Positions 15,938 through 25,949 of a stretch of DNA of 64,000 nucleotides are shown here, one piece after another. The notes beneath the pieces are model-generated. The model saw only the letters and a program-made list of their open reading frames with translations, did not search any database and had not been told where the DNA came from. The position numbers were made by a program, and so were the translations under genes. Every line of letters begins with the position of its first letter. The first letter of the stretch is position 1. This stretch comes from UMGS1696 sp964621755. GTDB taxonomy: Bacteria; Bacillota; Clostridia; Oscillospirales; CAG-272. The stretch is taken from contig CAZUPI010000010.1 of the NCBI GenBank assembly GCA_964621755.1, positions 6,715 to 70,714 of the forward strand. Reading direction: 5' to 3'.

Positions 15938-18115
15938 TTATGCTTCTATAAAATGGAGCGTATAGCTTTCGCCTGTGCCGTTCGGCTTTCTGGAAACGTT
16001 CAGACCCGCGTTCATCAAGAAGGCGCCGGAGTATACCTCGCCGTTGTCCTCAAGTTTGTAATACTTGTCGGGGTCAAGTCCATGGAAACGGATGAATCTC
16101 GTATGGCAGTGGTAGTATCTCATATTTACAAGCGTGAACAGCATTTCGCTCTTATCAGGGGATACGAATTCCCATGCGGCATAATAGCTGTTGTCCCACG
16201 GATTGACGATTCTGTACAGGTCGCCGTAATGGATGAGGTTGTAGTACTTGTGATAGTCTGCAACCTGACGCTTCACTATTTCGATATCCTTTTCATTCAG
16301 GTGATTCGGGTCAAACTCATAGCCGAAGGTACCCCACATTGCCACGTTGCCTTTCGTTTCAAAACCGGTGCGGTGGTTCATCGATACATGCGCGCCCATC
16401 GTGGATGCCGGATAGCACATCGATGTGCCGAATTGAATGGCAATTCTCTCAAGCGCATCCGTGTTGTCGGAAGCCCATATCTGAGGAGAGTAGTACAGCA
16501 TAGCGGGGTCGAAGCGTCCGCCGCCGCCCGAGCAGTTTTCGAGGAGCAGATCGGGAAATTCTCGAGTGAGTCTGTCCATCACATCGTATGTACCGAGTAC
16601 GAAGCGGTGGAAAATTTCCTCTCCATGTTCCGCGCCCAGAAGTGCGTTTCCAGCTTCTGTGATGTTCCGGTTGAAGTCCCACTTTACATAGTCAATCTTA
16701 TATTTCGACAGTACATCCTTCATCTGCCCAAAGATGTTTTCGCGCACATCCTCGCGGCACATGTCGATAACGTACTGGTGGCGGGCAATGGAGCAGTCGC
16801 GTCCGGGTACGTGCAGGCACCAATCGGGATGCGCACGATAGAGGTCGGAGTCGGGGGAAATCATTTCCGGCTCGTACCAGATACCAAATTTCAGACCAAG
16901 TGCGTTTACACGGTCAATCAGCACTCCGAGTCCGCCCGGAAGCTTATCTTCGTTGACATACCAGTCGCCGAGGGAGCAGTTGTCGGAATTTCTCACACCG
17001 AACCAACCGTCATCCATGACAAGCATTTCGATTCCGACTTCTTTCGCGCGTTCCGCAAACGAAACGAGTTTATCGGTGTTGAAGTTGAAGTATGCGGCTT
17101 CCCAGCTGTTGATGAGGAGCGGGCGCCTTTCGGTCTTCCACTTGCCGCGAACCAGATTGTTCAGGTACAGGCGGTGGAAGATGCGGGACATTTCGCCAAT
17201 TCCTTCGTTTGTAAAGACGAGAACCGCTTCGGGAGTCTGGAATTCCTCACCCGGGTCGAGGTGCCATGTGAAGCCGTCGGGGTTGATGCCGATGTTGACA
17301 CGGGTGCATTCGTAGTAGTCGACGTCGGCGGTGATGTCAAAGTTACCACTGTACACGAGGTTGAAGCCGTATACTTCGCCCTGATTTTCGTCGGCGCCAT
17401 GGCGAACGAGTGCAGCGAAGGGGTTGTGAAAGTGCGAGGAGGAGCCGCGCGTCGACGAGAGGGAAGTATGACCGTGCTCCAGTGGAGATTTTGCCATATT
17501 TCTCTCCGCATTGTGCCGTCCATATAGGTGAAGCATGTCGAAGTCCATAGAATTCAGAGACACGCTCGCGCTGTAGACCTTTTCGATATCCATCGGACGG
17601 TCAGACTCATTGACAATGCGGACTGCCTTGGTCATAGCGCCATACTTTTCAAAGACGGTGTACATCAGAACTGCGGCAGCGTCGGTGACTTTGTCGCGCA
17701 CATAAAGCTCAAGTGTCTCGCATTCGTCTTCCGTATTCGCATAGGTTGCGGGAAGTCCCCTCAGTGCAGGTTTGCCTTTGTGAATTTTGTGACTTACATA
17801 GCGGAAGTCGGTGCAGTCGTTGCCATCGGCATTGCGGATGGCAACAGCCGTTTTACGGAAATCGCCCACACCAAAGCCGGAGTATTCGAGAGGGCAAACG
17901 TCAGCCGAGAAAGCGCTGTCTTTCACGGACGCATTACTCGGAGAGAAGGAAGCAAAATACTCCCGGAACGCATGTCCCTTGAAGTTTACATCCGGAATTG
18001 TCGCGCCATAGTACTGACAGAGCAGGTATCCCTCCTCAAAAACCTCGATAACATAAGATGAGGTCGCTGTATCCAGCTTAAAAATATTCTGTTCGGGATA
18101 AAAATGAATTCCCAT
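15938..18115 (-). CDS. Alpha-galactosidase, GH36
   Basis: A 725-residue GH36 alpha-galactosidase hydrolysing terminal alpha-1,6-galactose from raffinose-family sugars or galactomannan. Order: N-terminal beta-sandwich, TIM barrel, C-terminal beta domain. Barrel motifs are PLLINSWEA, MLVMDDGWFG, YVKWDFN (nucleophile Asp near residue 478) and WASDNTDA (acid/base Asp near 549). The frame is open to 18238, but the start is ATG 18115 (MGIHFYPEQNIF), nine bases after AAGGAGA and downstream of its promoter. No signal peptide, so it is cytoplasmic. First gene of a two-gene operon with the SASA esterase. Confidence 0.95.
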   Translation of the reverse strand: MGIHFYPEQNIFKLDTATSSYVIEVFEEGYLLCQYYGATIPDVNFKGHAFREYFASFSPSNASVKDSAFSADVCPLEYSGFGVGDFRKTAVAIRNADGNDCTDFRYVSHKIHKGKPALRGLPATYANTEDECETLELYVRDKVTDAAAVLMYTVFEKYGAMTKAVRIVNESDRPMDIEKVYSASVSLNSMDFDMLHLYGRHNAERNMAKSPLEHGHTSLSSTRGSSSHFHNPFAALVRHGADENQGEVYGFNLVYSGNFDITADVDYYECTRVNIGINPDGFTWHLDPGEEFQTPEAVLVFTNEGIGEMSRIFHRLYLNNLVRGKWKTERRPLLINSWEAAYFNFNTDKLVSFAERAKEVGIEMLVMDDGWFGVRNSDNCSLGDWYVNEDKLPGGLGVLIDRVNALGLKFGIWYEPEMISPDSDLYRAHPDWCLHVPGRDCSIARHQYVIDMCREDVRENIFGQMKDVLSKYKIDYVKWDFNRNITEAGNALLGAEHGEEIFHRFVLGTYDVMDRLTREFPDLLLENCSGGGGRFDPAMLYYSPQIWASDNTDALERIAIQFGTSMCYPASTMGAHVSMNHRTGFETKGNVAMWGTFGYEFDPNHLNEKDIEIVKRQVADYHKYYNLIHYGDLYRIVNPWDNSYYAAWEFVSPDKSEMLFTLVNMRYYHCHTRFIRFHGLDPDKYYKLEDNGEVYSGAFLMNAGLNVSRKPNGTGESYTLHFIEA

Positions 18116-18155
18116 AGGTAGGTATCTCCTTTGCAGTATAAATATATTTGCGTAT

Positions 18156-18184
18156 ATTATGCCACAAACAAAGGCAAATTGCAA
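18156..18184 (-). promoter_or_regulatory. Promoter of the GH36 operon
   Basis: TTGCAA (18179-18184) and CATAAT (18156-18161), 17 bases apart on the minus strand, 41 bases before the ATG. Its presence excludes the longer open frame starting at 18238. Confidence 0.6.
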
Positions 18185-18253
18185 CGATTTAATGATAAAA
18201 TCCATGACAGTAGCATTTACTTTTATGAGGGAGAACAATGGAAAATCTTGACT

Positions 18254-19723
18254 TTAAAAAGTCTTCTCCACTCCAATTCCCGCGTTGGCTGGATTGGATA
18301 CGCATTCGCCGGTATAGGAAAAGCGGGAGCCGTGACAGGGGCAGTCCCATGTCAGCTCTTCGGCATTCCATTCGAGAGAGCAGCCGAGATGGGGACAGCG
18401 CAGGGCGACAACGTGGAGGTTCCCGGAAAAGTCGCGATACGCTCCTGCACGTTTGCCGCGGTAGTTGATGATTTCAGCGTGACCGCGTTTTACGTCGTTT
18501 GCGTATGCGTCCGGCGGGGCTGAGAACGTTCTTGCGGCGCCGCCAACCGCAACCGTTACATGTTCCGCGAACTCTGCTGCACCGCCGCGCAGGAAGTTTC
18601 GGTAAGGAGAGAATATATCGTCATACCAAATACCGTCGCCGCAGACTTGCTCCGCTAAAATCAACGCTGCGGAAGCTGAATTTGTCATGCCCCACGCACC
18701 ATATCCGCAGGCAACGTAAATTCCGCAGTGGAGACGTCCCGCATAGGGGATGCTGTCGTGCGTGTACGTGTCGTTATTCGACCACCGCTGTACCACTTCA
18801 ACGCCGCCTGACGAAATTTCACATGCTGCGCGAAGCAGACGCTCGCTTGCATTGGGAGAGGGCGCACCGCGATGTGTCTCACCGCTGACAATCAAAGCCT
18901 TTCCTCCGCACGCGTACCGATACCCGTATCCGCCGTCGGCGCCGAACGCCATCACATCCGGAAACTTGAATCCCTCGGCAGACCGCACTGCAACCGCATA
19001 CGATGTCTTGCGGCTCAGCTTCAATGGCGTGCCCGACACTTCGTGAAAGGCCGGATAATTTGTCGCCAAGATGACATGTTCTGCTGTTACCGTATGACCG
19101 TTGCAGGTCAGAGAGCTGCTGCCTGCCGACGTTACCTCTGAATGTTCGAACACTTTGAAGTGCCCCATCGCACAGACGTCCTGCATCAGCTTCACCGGGT
19201 CCAGCATCATCTGCTCGGGCAGGCGTATTGCTGCGACCGCAGGGAAGGGCAGAATCTTATCATTGTGGTTCGAAGGCTTGTCGGAGGCGAAATTCAAGTA
19301 TTCACACTTAATGCCGTTTTCCTGCATGTACATAAATTCACGCCGCAATCTGCGTTCTCCATGCAGCGCGTAAAGATACATGTCCCGGGACCCGCGGCAT
19401 TCGAGAAGACTTCGCAGAAACCGCAGTCCTGCCAGATTTGCCGACGCATATTTACGGGAAACCTCCGGTGAAATGTTTTCGGCAAGTTCCGAATAAATCA
19501 ATTCATGTGCTACGGTTGCTTTTGCGGTGCTCCGCGCGCTTTTGCATCCCTCATGACCAATTGTTTTTTCCTCAAATAGGGCGACTGACAGCCCGCGAGT
19601 CGCGAGAAGATGTGCACAAAGCACGCCAGTCAGGCCGCCTCCAATGATTGCAGCATCACACTTCAGGTCTTCGGTAAGCTCCGGATAGGAGGTGTTTGTT
19701 TTATATGTCCAAATTTTTTCCAT
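18254..19723 (-). CDS. FAD-dependent oxidoreductase with C-terminal Rieske domain
   Basis: A 489-residue two-domain protein. The N-terminal DAO-type FAD domain starts with the dinucleotide motif IIGGGLTGVLCA (about residues 27-38). The C-terminal Rieske [2Fe-2S] domain has both ligand pairs, CPHLGC (about 441) and CPCHG (about 459). Such fusions occur in many anaerobes; the substrate is unknown, with oxidation of amino acids or a role in oxygen defence as possibilities. Start: ATG behind GGGAGAG. It is transcribed in the same direction as the glycoside genes but 139 bases upstream with a separate promoter for GH36, so a shared function is not implied. Confidence 0.87.
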   Translation of the reverse strand: MEKIWTYKTNTSYPELTEDLKCDAAIIGGGLTGVLCAHLLATRGLSVALFEEKTIGHEGCKSARSTAKATVAHELIYSELAENISPEVSRKYASANLAGLRFLRSLLECRGSRDMYLYALHGERRLRREFMYMQENGIKCEYLNFASDKPSNHNDKILPFPAVAAIRLPEQMMLDPVKLMQDVCAMGHFKVFEHSEVTSAGSSSLTCNGHTVTAEHVILATNYPAFHEVSGTPLKLSRKTSYAVAVRSAEGFKFPDVMAFGADGGYGYRYACGGKALIVSGETHRGAPSPNASERLLRAACEISSGGVEVVQRWSNNDTYTHDSIPYAGRLHCGIYVACGYGAWGMTNSASAALILAEQVCGDGIWYDDIFSPYRNFLRGGAAEFAEHVTVAVGGAARTFSAPPDAYANDVKRGHAEIINYRGKRAGAYRDFSGNLHVVALRCPHLGCSLEWNAEELTWDCPCHGSRFSYTGECVSNPANAGIGVEKTF

Positions 19724-19847
19724 TTTATAAGCTCTCCCAATTATAATCTGACCTTATTATTCCCGCCAAAATGAAAAAAATAAGCCAAAAAGAAACTTCA
19801 TTTGATAAAAGGGAGCGCTTCACTCTTCAATTTTTAAAAAATACTCC

Positions 19848-19876
19848 TTGACTTTATAGGAATATGCGATTATAAT
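19848..19876 (+). promoter_or_regulatory. Promoter of the RNase Y gene
   Basis: TTGACT (19848-19853) and TATAAT (19871-19876) with 17-base spacing. Confidence 0.75.
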
Positions 19877-20014
19877 ATTAATCAGTATGTTTTTAATATC
19901 CCGCGGAATGCGGTTGGGTTACAGACATATCATAAGCTTAAATAAAAGGTGCAAAAAGCGAAAGGTGAAGAACCAATGCAAGACAAGGCTCAAACAAACA
20001 AAAGGAGGTGCGGA

Positions 20015-21559
20015 ATGACACCAATTATTGCAGCAATCATAGCCGGAATAGTCGGTATCGGCGCAGGATTTCTGTGTGGCGTAGTCTACCGGAAAAAAGT
20101 CGGCGAAGCGGAAATCGGTTCTGCTGAAGAACAGGCGCGCAAGATACTGGAAGACGGCATAAAGTCCGCCGAGACTAAAAAGAAGGAAGCGCTTCTGGAA
20201 GCCAAAGAAGAAATTCTGCAAACAAAAAACGAATTTGAAAAAGAACTGAAGGACCGCAGAAACGAGCTGACACGTCAGGAACGGCGCGTTACAGCGAAAG
20301 AAGAAACGCTCGACCGTAAAATCGAGGCTGCTGAGAAGAAAGATGAAAACCTCTCTAAAAAGCTCAAGGAAACCACGGAGCTGAACGAATCCATTGAAAA
20401 AATCAAGGAAGAACAGTGCGAAACACTGCAGAAAATCGCCGGCATGACCACTGAGGAAGCAACGGCAAAACTCATCTCACAGCTGGAAGACGAAATCAAG
20501 CACGAGCAGGCGATGAAAATAACCGAACTGGAAGAGCAGTTCAAGGAGGAAGCAGACGAAAAAGCGCGCAACATTATCGCACTTGCGGTACAGAGATGCG
20601 CTGCCGACCATGTGTCCGAAATAACCGTTTCCGTTGTTCCGCTTCCGGGCGAGGAAATGAAGGGACGTATCATCGGTCGTGAGGGACGAAATATACGTAC
20701 CATTGAAACCCTCACCGGTGTTGACCTCATTATTGACGATACACCGGAAGCAATTACCGTCTCCAGTTTCGACCCGGTTCGCCGTGAAATAGCAAGACTT
20801 GCTCTTGAAAAGCTTATCTCTGACGGTCGAATCCACCCGACGCGTATCGAAGAAATGGTTGAAAAAGCACGCCGCGAAGTAGAAGCAACCATCAAGCAGG
20901 CGGGCGAGCGCGCAACCTTCGATACCGGAATCCACGGTATCAACGCGGAACTGGTAAAACTGCTTGGACGCTTGAAATTCAGAACCAGCTACGGACAGAA
21001 CGTGTTGGCACATTCGGTTGAAGTGGCGCTGCTTTCGGGCATCATAGCGGATGAGCTTGGCGTTGACAGTATGCTGGCAAAGAGAGCGGGACTTCTCCAC
21101 GATATCGGTAAAGCTCTCACACAGGAAGTGGAAGGCTCACACGTACAGCTCGGCGTAGAAGTTGCAAGAAAGTATAAGGAATCGAAGGAAGTCATTCATG
21201 CGATTGAGGCGCACCACGGAGACGTAGAAGCGCAGACAATCACCGCACTTATCGTGCAGGCGGCGGACGCAATCTCCGCGGCGCGACCTGGCGCAAGACG
21301 AGAGAATCTCGAAAACTACATCAAGAGACTCACAAAACTTGAGGAAATCGCAAACGAATTCGAAGGTGTTGAGAAATCCTTTGCCATTCAGGCGGGTCGT
21401 GAAATCCGCATCATGGTGAAGCCTGAGGTAGTGAACGACGACCAAATGGTAATCGTGGCACGTGATATAGTACACAAGATTGAAAACGAACTTGAATACC
21501 CTGGACAGATAAAAGTCCATATCATTCGCGAAAGCCGCGCGATCGAATACGCAAAATAA
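20015..21559 (+). CDS. rny: Ribonuclease Y
   Basis: A 514-residue RNase Y, the membrane-anchored endonuclease that starts mRNA decay in Firmicutes. Order: N-terminal transmembrane helix (PIIAAIIAGIVGIGAG), a long charged coiled coil (about 30-200), a KH domain with GRIIGREGRNIR, and an HD domain with HSVEVALLSG and LLHDIGKA. The frame is open from 19949, but the ATG at 20015 follows an ideal GGAGGTG site and places the membrane helix at the N terminus, as in the family. It is followed by a perfect terminator, so it is monocistronic. Confidence 0.96.
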   Translation: MTPIIAAIIAGIVGIGAGFLCGVVYRKKVGEAEIGSAEEQARKILEDGIKSAETKKKEALLEAKEEILQTKNEFEKELKDRRNELTRQERRVTAKEETLDRKIEAAEKKDENLSKKLKETTELNESIEKIKEEQCETLQKIAGMTTEEATAKLISQLEDEIKHEQAMKITELEEQFKEEADEKARNIIALAVQRCAADHVSEITVSVVPLPGEEMKGRIIGREGRNIRTIETLTGVDLIIDDTPEAITVSSFDPVRREIARLALEKLISDGRIHPTRIEEMVEKARREVEATIKQAGERATFDTGIHGINAELVKLLGRLKFRTSYGQNVLAHSVEVALLSGIIADELGVDSMLAKRAGLLHDIGKALTQEVEGSHVQLGVEVARKYKESKEVIHAIEAHHGDVEAQTITALIVQAADAISAARPGARRENLENYIKRLTKLEEIANEFEGVEKSFAIQAGREIRIMVKPEVVNDDQMVIVARDIVHKIENELEYPGQIKVHIIRESRAIEYAK

Positions 21560-21626
21560 TAAACACGAAAACTACGCCATCAGGCTCTATATAAAAATAT
21601 TATAAAAATATATGGATTTTCGTAAC

Positions 21627-21658
21627 AAAAATCCCCGCTCATATGAGCGGGGATTTTT
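21627..21658 (+). terminator. RNase Y terminator, 16-bp perfect palindrome
   Basis: AAAAATCCCCGCTCAT directly abuts ATGAGCGGGGATTTTT, ending in six Ts. It works in both directions and also lies downstream of the convergent TSUP gene. Confidence 0.9.
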
Positions 21659-21745
21659 TGCATGATAAAATGTCAACACACAGACCCAAGAAACCCTCTT
21701 TAAAAAGGTTTGGGGCTTAAGCAGAGCGGAGCCCTGCAAAAAAAC

Positions 21746-22495
21746 TCACACCAACGCAGAAATCAGTTTCCATGTGTTTACCGCGACAATCAGAATACCG
21801 ACCGCGGCGACGAGAGGCTTTATCGGGAGTTTTTTGCAGAGGTACGCCGCAAACGGGGATACCAGCACACCGCCGAGAATAAGTCCGAGAACGGACGGCA
21901 GATAGTCGCCGATTGAACCGAGCGTCAAAATGAACGTTGCCGATTCCGCAACGGTTACGAAAAATTCTGCCGCGTTGACGGAGCCGATAGTCTGACGGAT
22001 ATCGCAGTCCGCTGCGACTAACGTCGATGTGACGACCGGCCCCCAGCCTCCGCCGCCCAAAGAGTCGCTGAATCCGCCTACAAATGCGATAGGATACACC
22101 GCTTTGCCGATTTTTCGCGCTTCTTTGTTATTTTTTCGGAACGCCTTCAAAAATATCACGATTCCCATGATTATCAGATACGCGCTCACAAGCGGGGAAA
22201 TGATACTGTCGTCGAAACTCGTCAGAATGTACGCGCCCAGTATACCGCCGATAACCCCCGGGATAATCAGACGCAGAAACAGGTGACGGTCAATGTTCTT
22301 CATTTTAAAATGCGAAATGCCTGACGCGAGAGTTGTGAACATTTCCGCCGCGTGTACGCAGAACGACGACATCGCCGATGGAATTCCCATTGCCCGCAAA
22401 AGAGTGTTGCACGTCACCCCGTATGCCATGCCCAGTGTACCGTCGATGAGCTGCGCCGCAATTCCTGTGATAAAGCAGATGATAAAGATTTTCAT
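21746..22495 (-). CDS. TSUP-family permease (sulfite exporter TauE/SafE-like)
   Basis: A 249-residue multi-pass membrane protein with about eight hydrophobic segments in two similar halves, the TSUP (TauE/SafE, PF01925) architecture. The conserved start, GIAAQLIDGTLGMAYG, and the second-half GGFSDSLGGGGWGP are diagnostic. Family members move sulfur-containing or small organic anions across the membrane; the substrate here cannot be predicted. Start: ATG behind AAGGAAA. It is downstream of rnr in the same direction with a 149-base gap and may be a separate unit. Confidence 0.88.
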   Translation of the reverse strand: MKIFIICFITGIAAQLIDGTLGMAYGVTCNTLLRAMGIPSAMSSFCVHAAEMFTTLASGISHFKMKNIDRHLFLRLIIPGVIGGILGAYILTSFDDSIISPLVSAYLIIMGIVIFLKAFRKNNKEARKIGKAVYPIAFVGGFSDSLGGGGWGPVVTSTLVAADCDIRQTIGSVNAAEFFVTVAESATFILTLGSIGDYLPSVLGLILGGVLVSPFAAYLCKKLPIKPLVAAVGILIVAVNTWKLISALV

Positions 22496-22644
22496 TATAT
22501 AAATTTCCTTATGAATATAATAAGCGATAACGTATTATATCATGTGGAAATTCCAATAGCAAGCATTTTTCAAAACTCATGCAGCCTATGACGGGAATCG
22601 TAAAAATATTTCTTTTTCGCGAAACTGCCAAAATAACAAAATAA

Positions 22645-24912
22645 CTACAAAGAATCTTTCTCCCTCTTCGGCTCGAACGTGATTTTTCCCGTGCTAACGT
22701 CGACGTCGCGCAGCACCGCTTCCAGCTGCGTTCCGAGGGTATATACCGCACCACCTGCGGCAAGGGTCATGAACTCCTCGTTCACTACCGCGCCCGGATA
22801 GCATGCCGCCGGAATAAATCCCTCAATCAGATTTTCGCACTGTACAAACATCCCGCTGCGGATGACTGAGCAGACTGTCACGCTGAATGTCTCTCCTACC
22901 TTGTCCGACATGTATATCGCCATGTAGAGGTCTTCAATGTCTCGCTCGGCCGTTTGCGCACGAAGCTCACAGTCGCTCGAGGATACCCCGCGCTCGTAAG
23001 CCGCGGAGGCAAGTTCACCGGCGCACGAACTGTCGAGGTCGCCGCACATGTCGTCTCCTGCGTCAAGATACGGCAGACCGGTCTTTTCGAGAACCGTGGT
23101 GATGACCGTGTGTACAAATAGGTCTGGATATCTCCTGATAGGTGAGGTGAAATGGCAGTATACCGCCGCTCCCAAACCAAAGTGGGGGGCGCAGACCGAC
23201 TGGTACTTCGCCTTCATCATGCTCCGAAGAAGAACCGACGATACAATTCCACCGATGCCGCGCCCGTCTGCTTCGTCGAGGATTTCCATCAGTCGCTCTG
23301 ACAGCTTTGTGATCTCTTCCATGGTAGCCGCGTCGGTTTTGTATACTGCGTCTGCATCCGATTTGGGCCGTTTCCGTCCCTTGGATTCCGAAAATACCGG
23401 CTTTTTTTCGTCAGAATACGCATTTTTTACGTCTGTTGTGATGCCGCGTGTGTCAAGTCCAAGATTGTGCGCGAAAATGGCAAAGTTCTGCATTTTTTCG
23501 CGGTCCGGCTTCTCGTGAATACGGTACAGACAGGGGAGACCGAGCGACTTGAGCGTCTCCGCTACTCCATAGTTCGCTTGAAGCATGAATTGCTCAATCA
23601 GCTTTTCCGCATCCCCTCGTTCCCGCCGTACAACATCGATGGGGTTTCCCGCGGTATCAAGAAGAATGGAGACCTCACTGTCCTCCAGTTCCATCACACC
23701 GCGTTCGCGGCTGTTTCCGGCGAGGATTTCGTAAAGTTCCCGCATATTGCAAAGCATCGGATAAACCGCACGGTATTTTTCGTAAAATTCGCTTTTTTCT
23801 CTCTCCGCAAATAAGGCGTTGACTTCATCGTACACGCCGCGGACACTGCTTCTGATGATGGATTTATACAGTTTCGTGCCGGTTCTCCTGCCATTCGCGT
23901 CGAGAGTAATTTCGGCGGTCATGGTATATTTGTCAGTCCCGGCATTCAGCGAACACGCACCGTTAGACAAGGATTCCGGCAGCATCGGTACGACCTTGTC
24001 GGTGAAATATACGCTTGTGCCGCGCTCTCTGGCCTCAAGCTCGGTGGGCGTGTTTTGCCTTACGTAGTGCGATACGTCTGCGATATGCACGCCGAGCTTC
24101 CAGCCGTCCCCGTCGCGTTCAAGTGATACAGCGTCGTCGAGGTCTTTTGCTCCAGCTCCGTCGATGGTAAGTATCGCGCGACCGCGCAGGTCATACCGCT
24201 TCGGAAATGCCGCGTTTTCGTCGAACACGACGGGCTCACGTGACACTTCGTCAGCATGAAGCAGGGCGGACTCGGGAAATTCAGTCCGGATTCCGGAGGA
24301 ATAGAGTATCGCGGAATAGTTGGCGTCCTTCGACAGTGCGCTTCCGAAAACGGTAGCGATTTCGCCCATCGTATCAAAATAAGGCATATCATACGGTCCG
24401 CGCACGGTGAGAGAGCGTGTTCGGGTGAAAAAATCCTCCCCGCTCGGCTTGACCTCAACCTTGACCATATCGGAATTCCCGGCTTTGTCCGCTTCCGATT
24501 CAGGAATATAGATAATCACACCATACCTTTTGCTGTCCGGTGTCACAAACGAGTACCCGCGTCGACGGCTGAGTGTCCCGATAATGGAGCTGCAAGCGTA
24601 CTCCACGTCCGTGACCCCTCCCTCCATTCGGTCCCCCTCGGACCTGCTGTTTATTTTCACCTTGATTCGGTCGCCCGTCATCGCCCCCATCGTCATCCGT
24701 GGCGGGAGGAAAATGTCGGGGAGACCGTATTCTTCATCGGGAATACAAAAACCGAACCCGCGTCCGCTGTAGGAAAACGTTCCTTCAATTGTAGTGTCAA
24801 CTGAAGAATGACGTCCACGCCTAACAGACTTCGCTGCCCGCTCTTTTTTCGCAACCCTGCGATAATCCTGTTTTGCTCTATTTTTTTGATGTTTTTTTGC
24901 TTTTGTAGACAA
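22645..24912 (-). CDS. rnr: Ribonuclease R
   Basis: A 755-residue RNase R, a processive 3'-5' exoribonuclease that degrades structured RNA. A basic lysine/arginine-rich N-terminal tail (about 1-35) is followed by cold-shock domains (GTFSYSGRGFGF...), the RNB catalytic domain with DGAGAKDLDDAVSL holding the metal-binding Asp residues, and a C-terminal S1 domain. Translation starts at TTG 24912 behind AAAGGAGA. It follows secG, the classic secG-rnr arrangement of Firmicutes, but smpB, which usually comes next, is not present here. Confidence 0.95.
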   Translation of the reverse strand: MSTKAKKHQKNRAKQDYRRVAKKERAAKSVRRGRHSSVDTTIEGTFSYSGRGFGFCIPDEEYGLPDIFLPPRMTMGAMTGDRIKVKINSRSEGDRMEGGVTDVEYACSSIIGTLSRRRGYSFVTPDSKRYGVIIYIPESEADKAGNSDMVKVEVKPSGEDFFTRTRSLTVRGPYDMPYFDTMGEIATVFGSALSKDANYSAILYSSGIRTEFPESALLHADEVSREPVVFDENAAFPKRYDLRGRAILTIDGAGAKDLDDAVSLERDGDGWKLGVHIADVSHYVRQNTPTELEARERGTSVYFTDKVVPMLPESLSNGACSLNAGTDKYTMTAEITLDANGRRTGTKLYKSIIRSSVRGVYDEVNALFAEREKSEFYEKYRAVYPMLCNMRELYEILAGNSRERGVMELEDSEVSILLDTAGNPIDVVRRERGDAEKLIEQFMLQANYGVAETLKSLGLPCLYRIHEKPDREKMQNFAIFAHNLGLDTRGITTDVKNAYSDEKKPVFSESKGRKRPKSDADAVYKTDAATMEEITKLSERLMEILDEADGRGIGGIVSSVLLRSMMKAKYQSVCAPHFGLGAAVYCHFTSPIRRYPDLFVHTVITTVLEKTGLPYLDAGDDMCGDLDSSCAGELASAAYERGVSSSDCELRAQTAERDIEDLYMAIYMSDKVGETFSVTVCSVIRSGMFVQCENLIEGFIPAACYPGAVVNEEFMTLAAGGAVYTLGTQLEAVLRDVDVSTGKITFEPKREKDSL

Positions 24913-25101
24913 TTTTATCTCCTTTGTATTGTGCTTTACGGGGCGCTGCCCCTTCCTGCTCGAGTTCCTTTTCGCATACCTCGGATTTTCTTATAGTTTT
25001 AACGAAATCCCGCCATCTCATCCGGCAAGCTCGTGAACGATTTCCTGAGGATTGGAGGCAGCTGAATTTGTGCAAAAACCATCCTTTTGTGTCTCTACTT
25101 G

Positions 25102-25139
25102 CAAAACAAAAAAGCGGAACAAAAGCCCCGCCTGTTTTG
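25102..25139 (-). terminator. Terminator between secG and rnr
   Basis: On the minus strand GCGGGGC pairs with GTTCCGC and is followed by six Ts; an outer CAAAACA/TGTTTTG pair extends the stem. It would limit read-through from secG into rnr; the remaining 190 bases up to rnr hold no gene I recognise. Confidence 0.6.
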
Positions 25140-25160
25140 TCGTTTCTGTTCTTTGCACAC

Positions 25161-25544
25161 TTACGGTTCGGTTACTTCTGCTTCGCCGTCCTCTGTGCTG
25201 ACTGTATCTTCTGCTTCACCTGCATCCTCTATTTCATCCGTATCCGTATCATCGACGATTACGTCACCGGTTTCGTCGCTGGAGGAGGTAGAGGATGTAT
25301 AGTTACTTACAGTATCCTGCATAAAATAGGAGACGAGAACGAGGAGAGCGAACACGATAGCCACGATTGTGGTCAGCTTGGACAGCTTCTTGTCAACTGT
25401 AGAGCCTTTTTCTTTGCCGAAGAAAGTTTCAGCGCCGCCGGCGATAGCACCGGACAGATTGTGACTCTTGCCATGCTGCATAAGAACCGCTACGATAAGG
25501 AACAGTGCGGCAATTATAAGAACTATACCTATAGCTATTTGCAT
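25161..25544 (-). CDS. secG: Preprotein translocase subunit SecG
   Basis: A 127-residue SecG, the small auxiliary subunit of the SecYEG channel. Two transmembrane helices (about 5-20 and 55-73) flank the conserved cytoplasmic loop with GAIAGGAETFFG. SecG is usually about 75-80 residues; here a 50-residue tail rich in Asp, Glu, Ser and Thr (TDTDEIEDAGEAEDTVSTED) is added, a feature seen in some Clostridia. Start: ATG behind GGAGG. Confidence 0.93.
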   Translation of the reverse strand: MQIAIGIVLIIAALFLIVAVLMQHGKSHNLSGAIAGGAETFFGKEKGSTVDKKLSKLTTIVAIVFALLVLVSYFMQDTVSNYTSSTSSSDETGDVIVDDTDTDEIEDAGEAEDTVSTEDGEAEVTEP

Positions 25545-25607
25545 ATTTGCCTCCGTTTAAACGTTAAACTATAGCCGCCTTAACGGCTACATGAACTCAG
25601 CCTTACT

Positions 25608-25636
25608 ATTGTATCATACAGCCGTAAAAATTGCAA
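25608..25636 (-). promoter_or_regulatory. secG promoter
   Basis: TTGCAA (25631-25636) and TACAAT (25608-25613), 17 bases apart on the minus strand. The untranslated leader contains a small hairpin, TAGCCG/CGGCTA, at about 25573-25590. Confidence 0.65.
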
Positions 25637-25851
25637 TACCTATTTTAAATTTTTCTGAATTTTTCTGAATTTTTGACTGTCATTCTTTCTTTTATAATGT
25701 GAGCCGACAGAAAGAGGCTTTTCGGAAAATCGGAACCTGCAGCAAGTCTCAGTTTCCGAAAAATCATCGAACTCACGTTCCTTTAACATCTATTATAACA
25801 AAATATTCCACCGTTTTTTCAGAATAATAATGTAAATTTTATAAAAAACTA

Positions 25852-25880
25852 TTGAAATTAAAGCGAAAATATATTAAAAT
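25852..25880 (+). promoter_or_regulatory. Promoter of the large CotH gene
   Basis: TTGAAA (25852-25857) and TAAAAT (25875-25880), 17 bases apart on the plus strand. The region 25637-25851 between the divergent promoters is AT-rich, with a TTTTTCTGAA repeat near 25650-25675, and has no gene. Confidence 0.6.
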
Positions 25881-25949
25881 AAATTTCATCATTTCTTATT
25901 TTTATATATGAAGTCCAGAAATCATAAAATACCGGAGGTTTTTCCATTG

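Noticed and set aside
15953..17527. Long plus-strand open frame of 524 codons
   Set aside because: It is antisense to the GH36 gene, whose catalytic motifs are intact; the product has no recognisable domain and the frame is a by-product of high-GC codon use.
24878..25075. 65-codon frame between secG and rnr
   Set aside because: No ribosome site, odd composition, overlaps the rnr start; spacer sequence.
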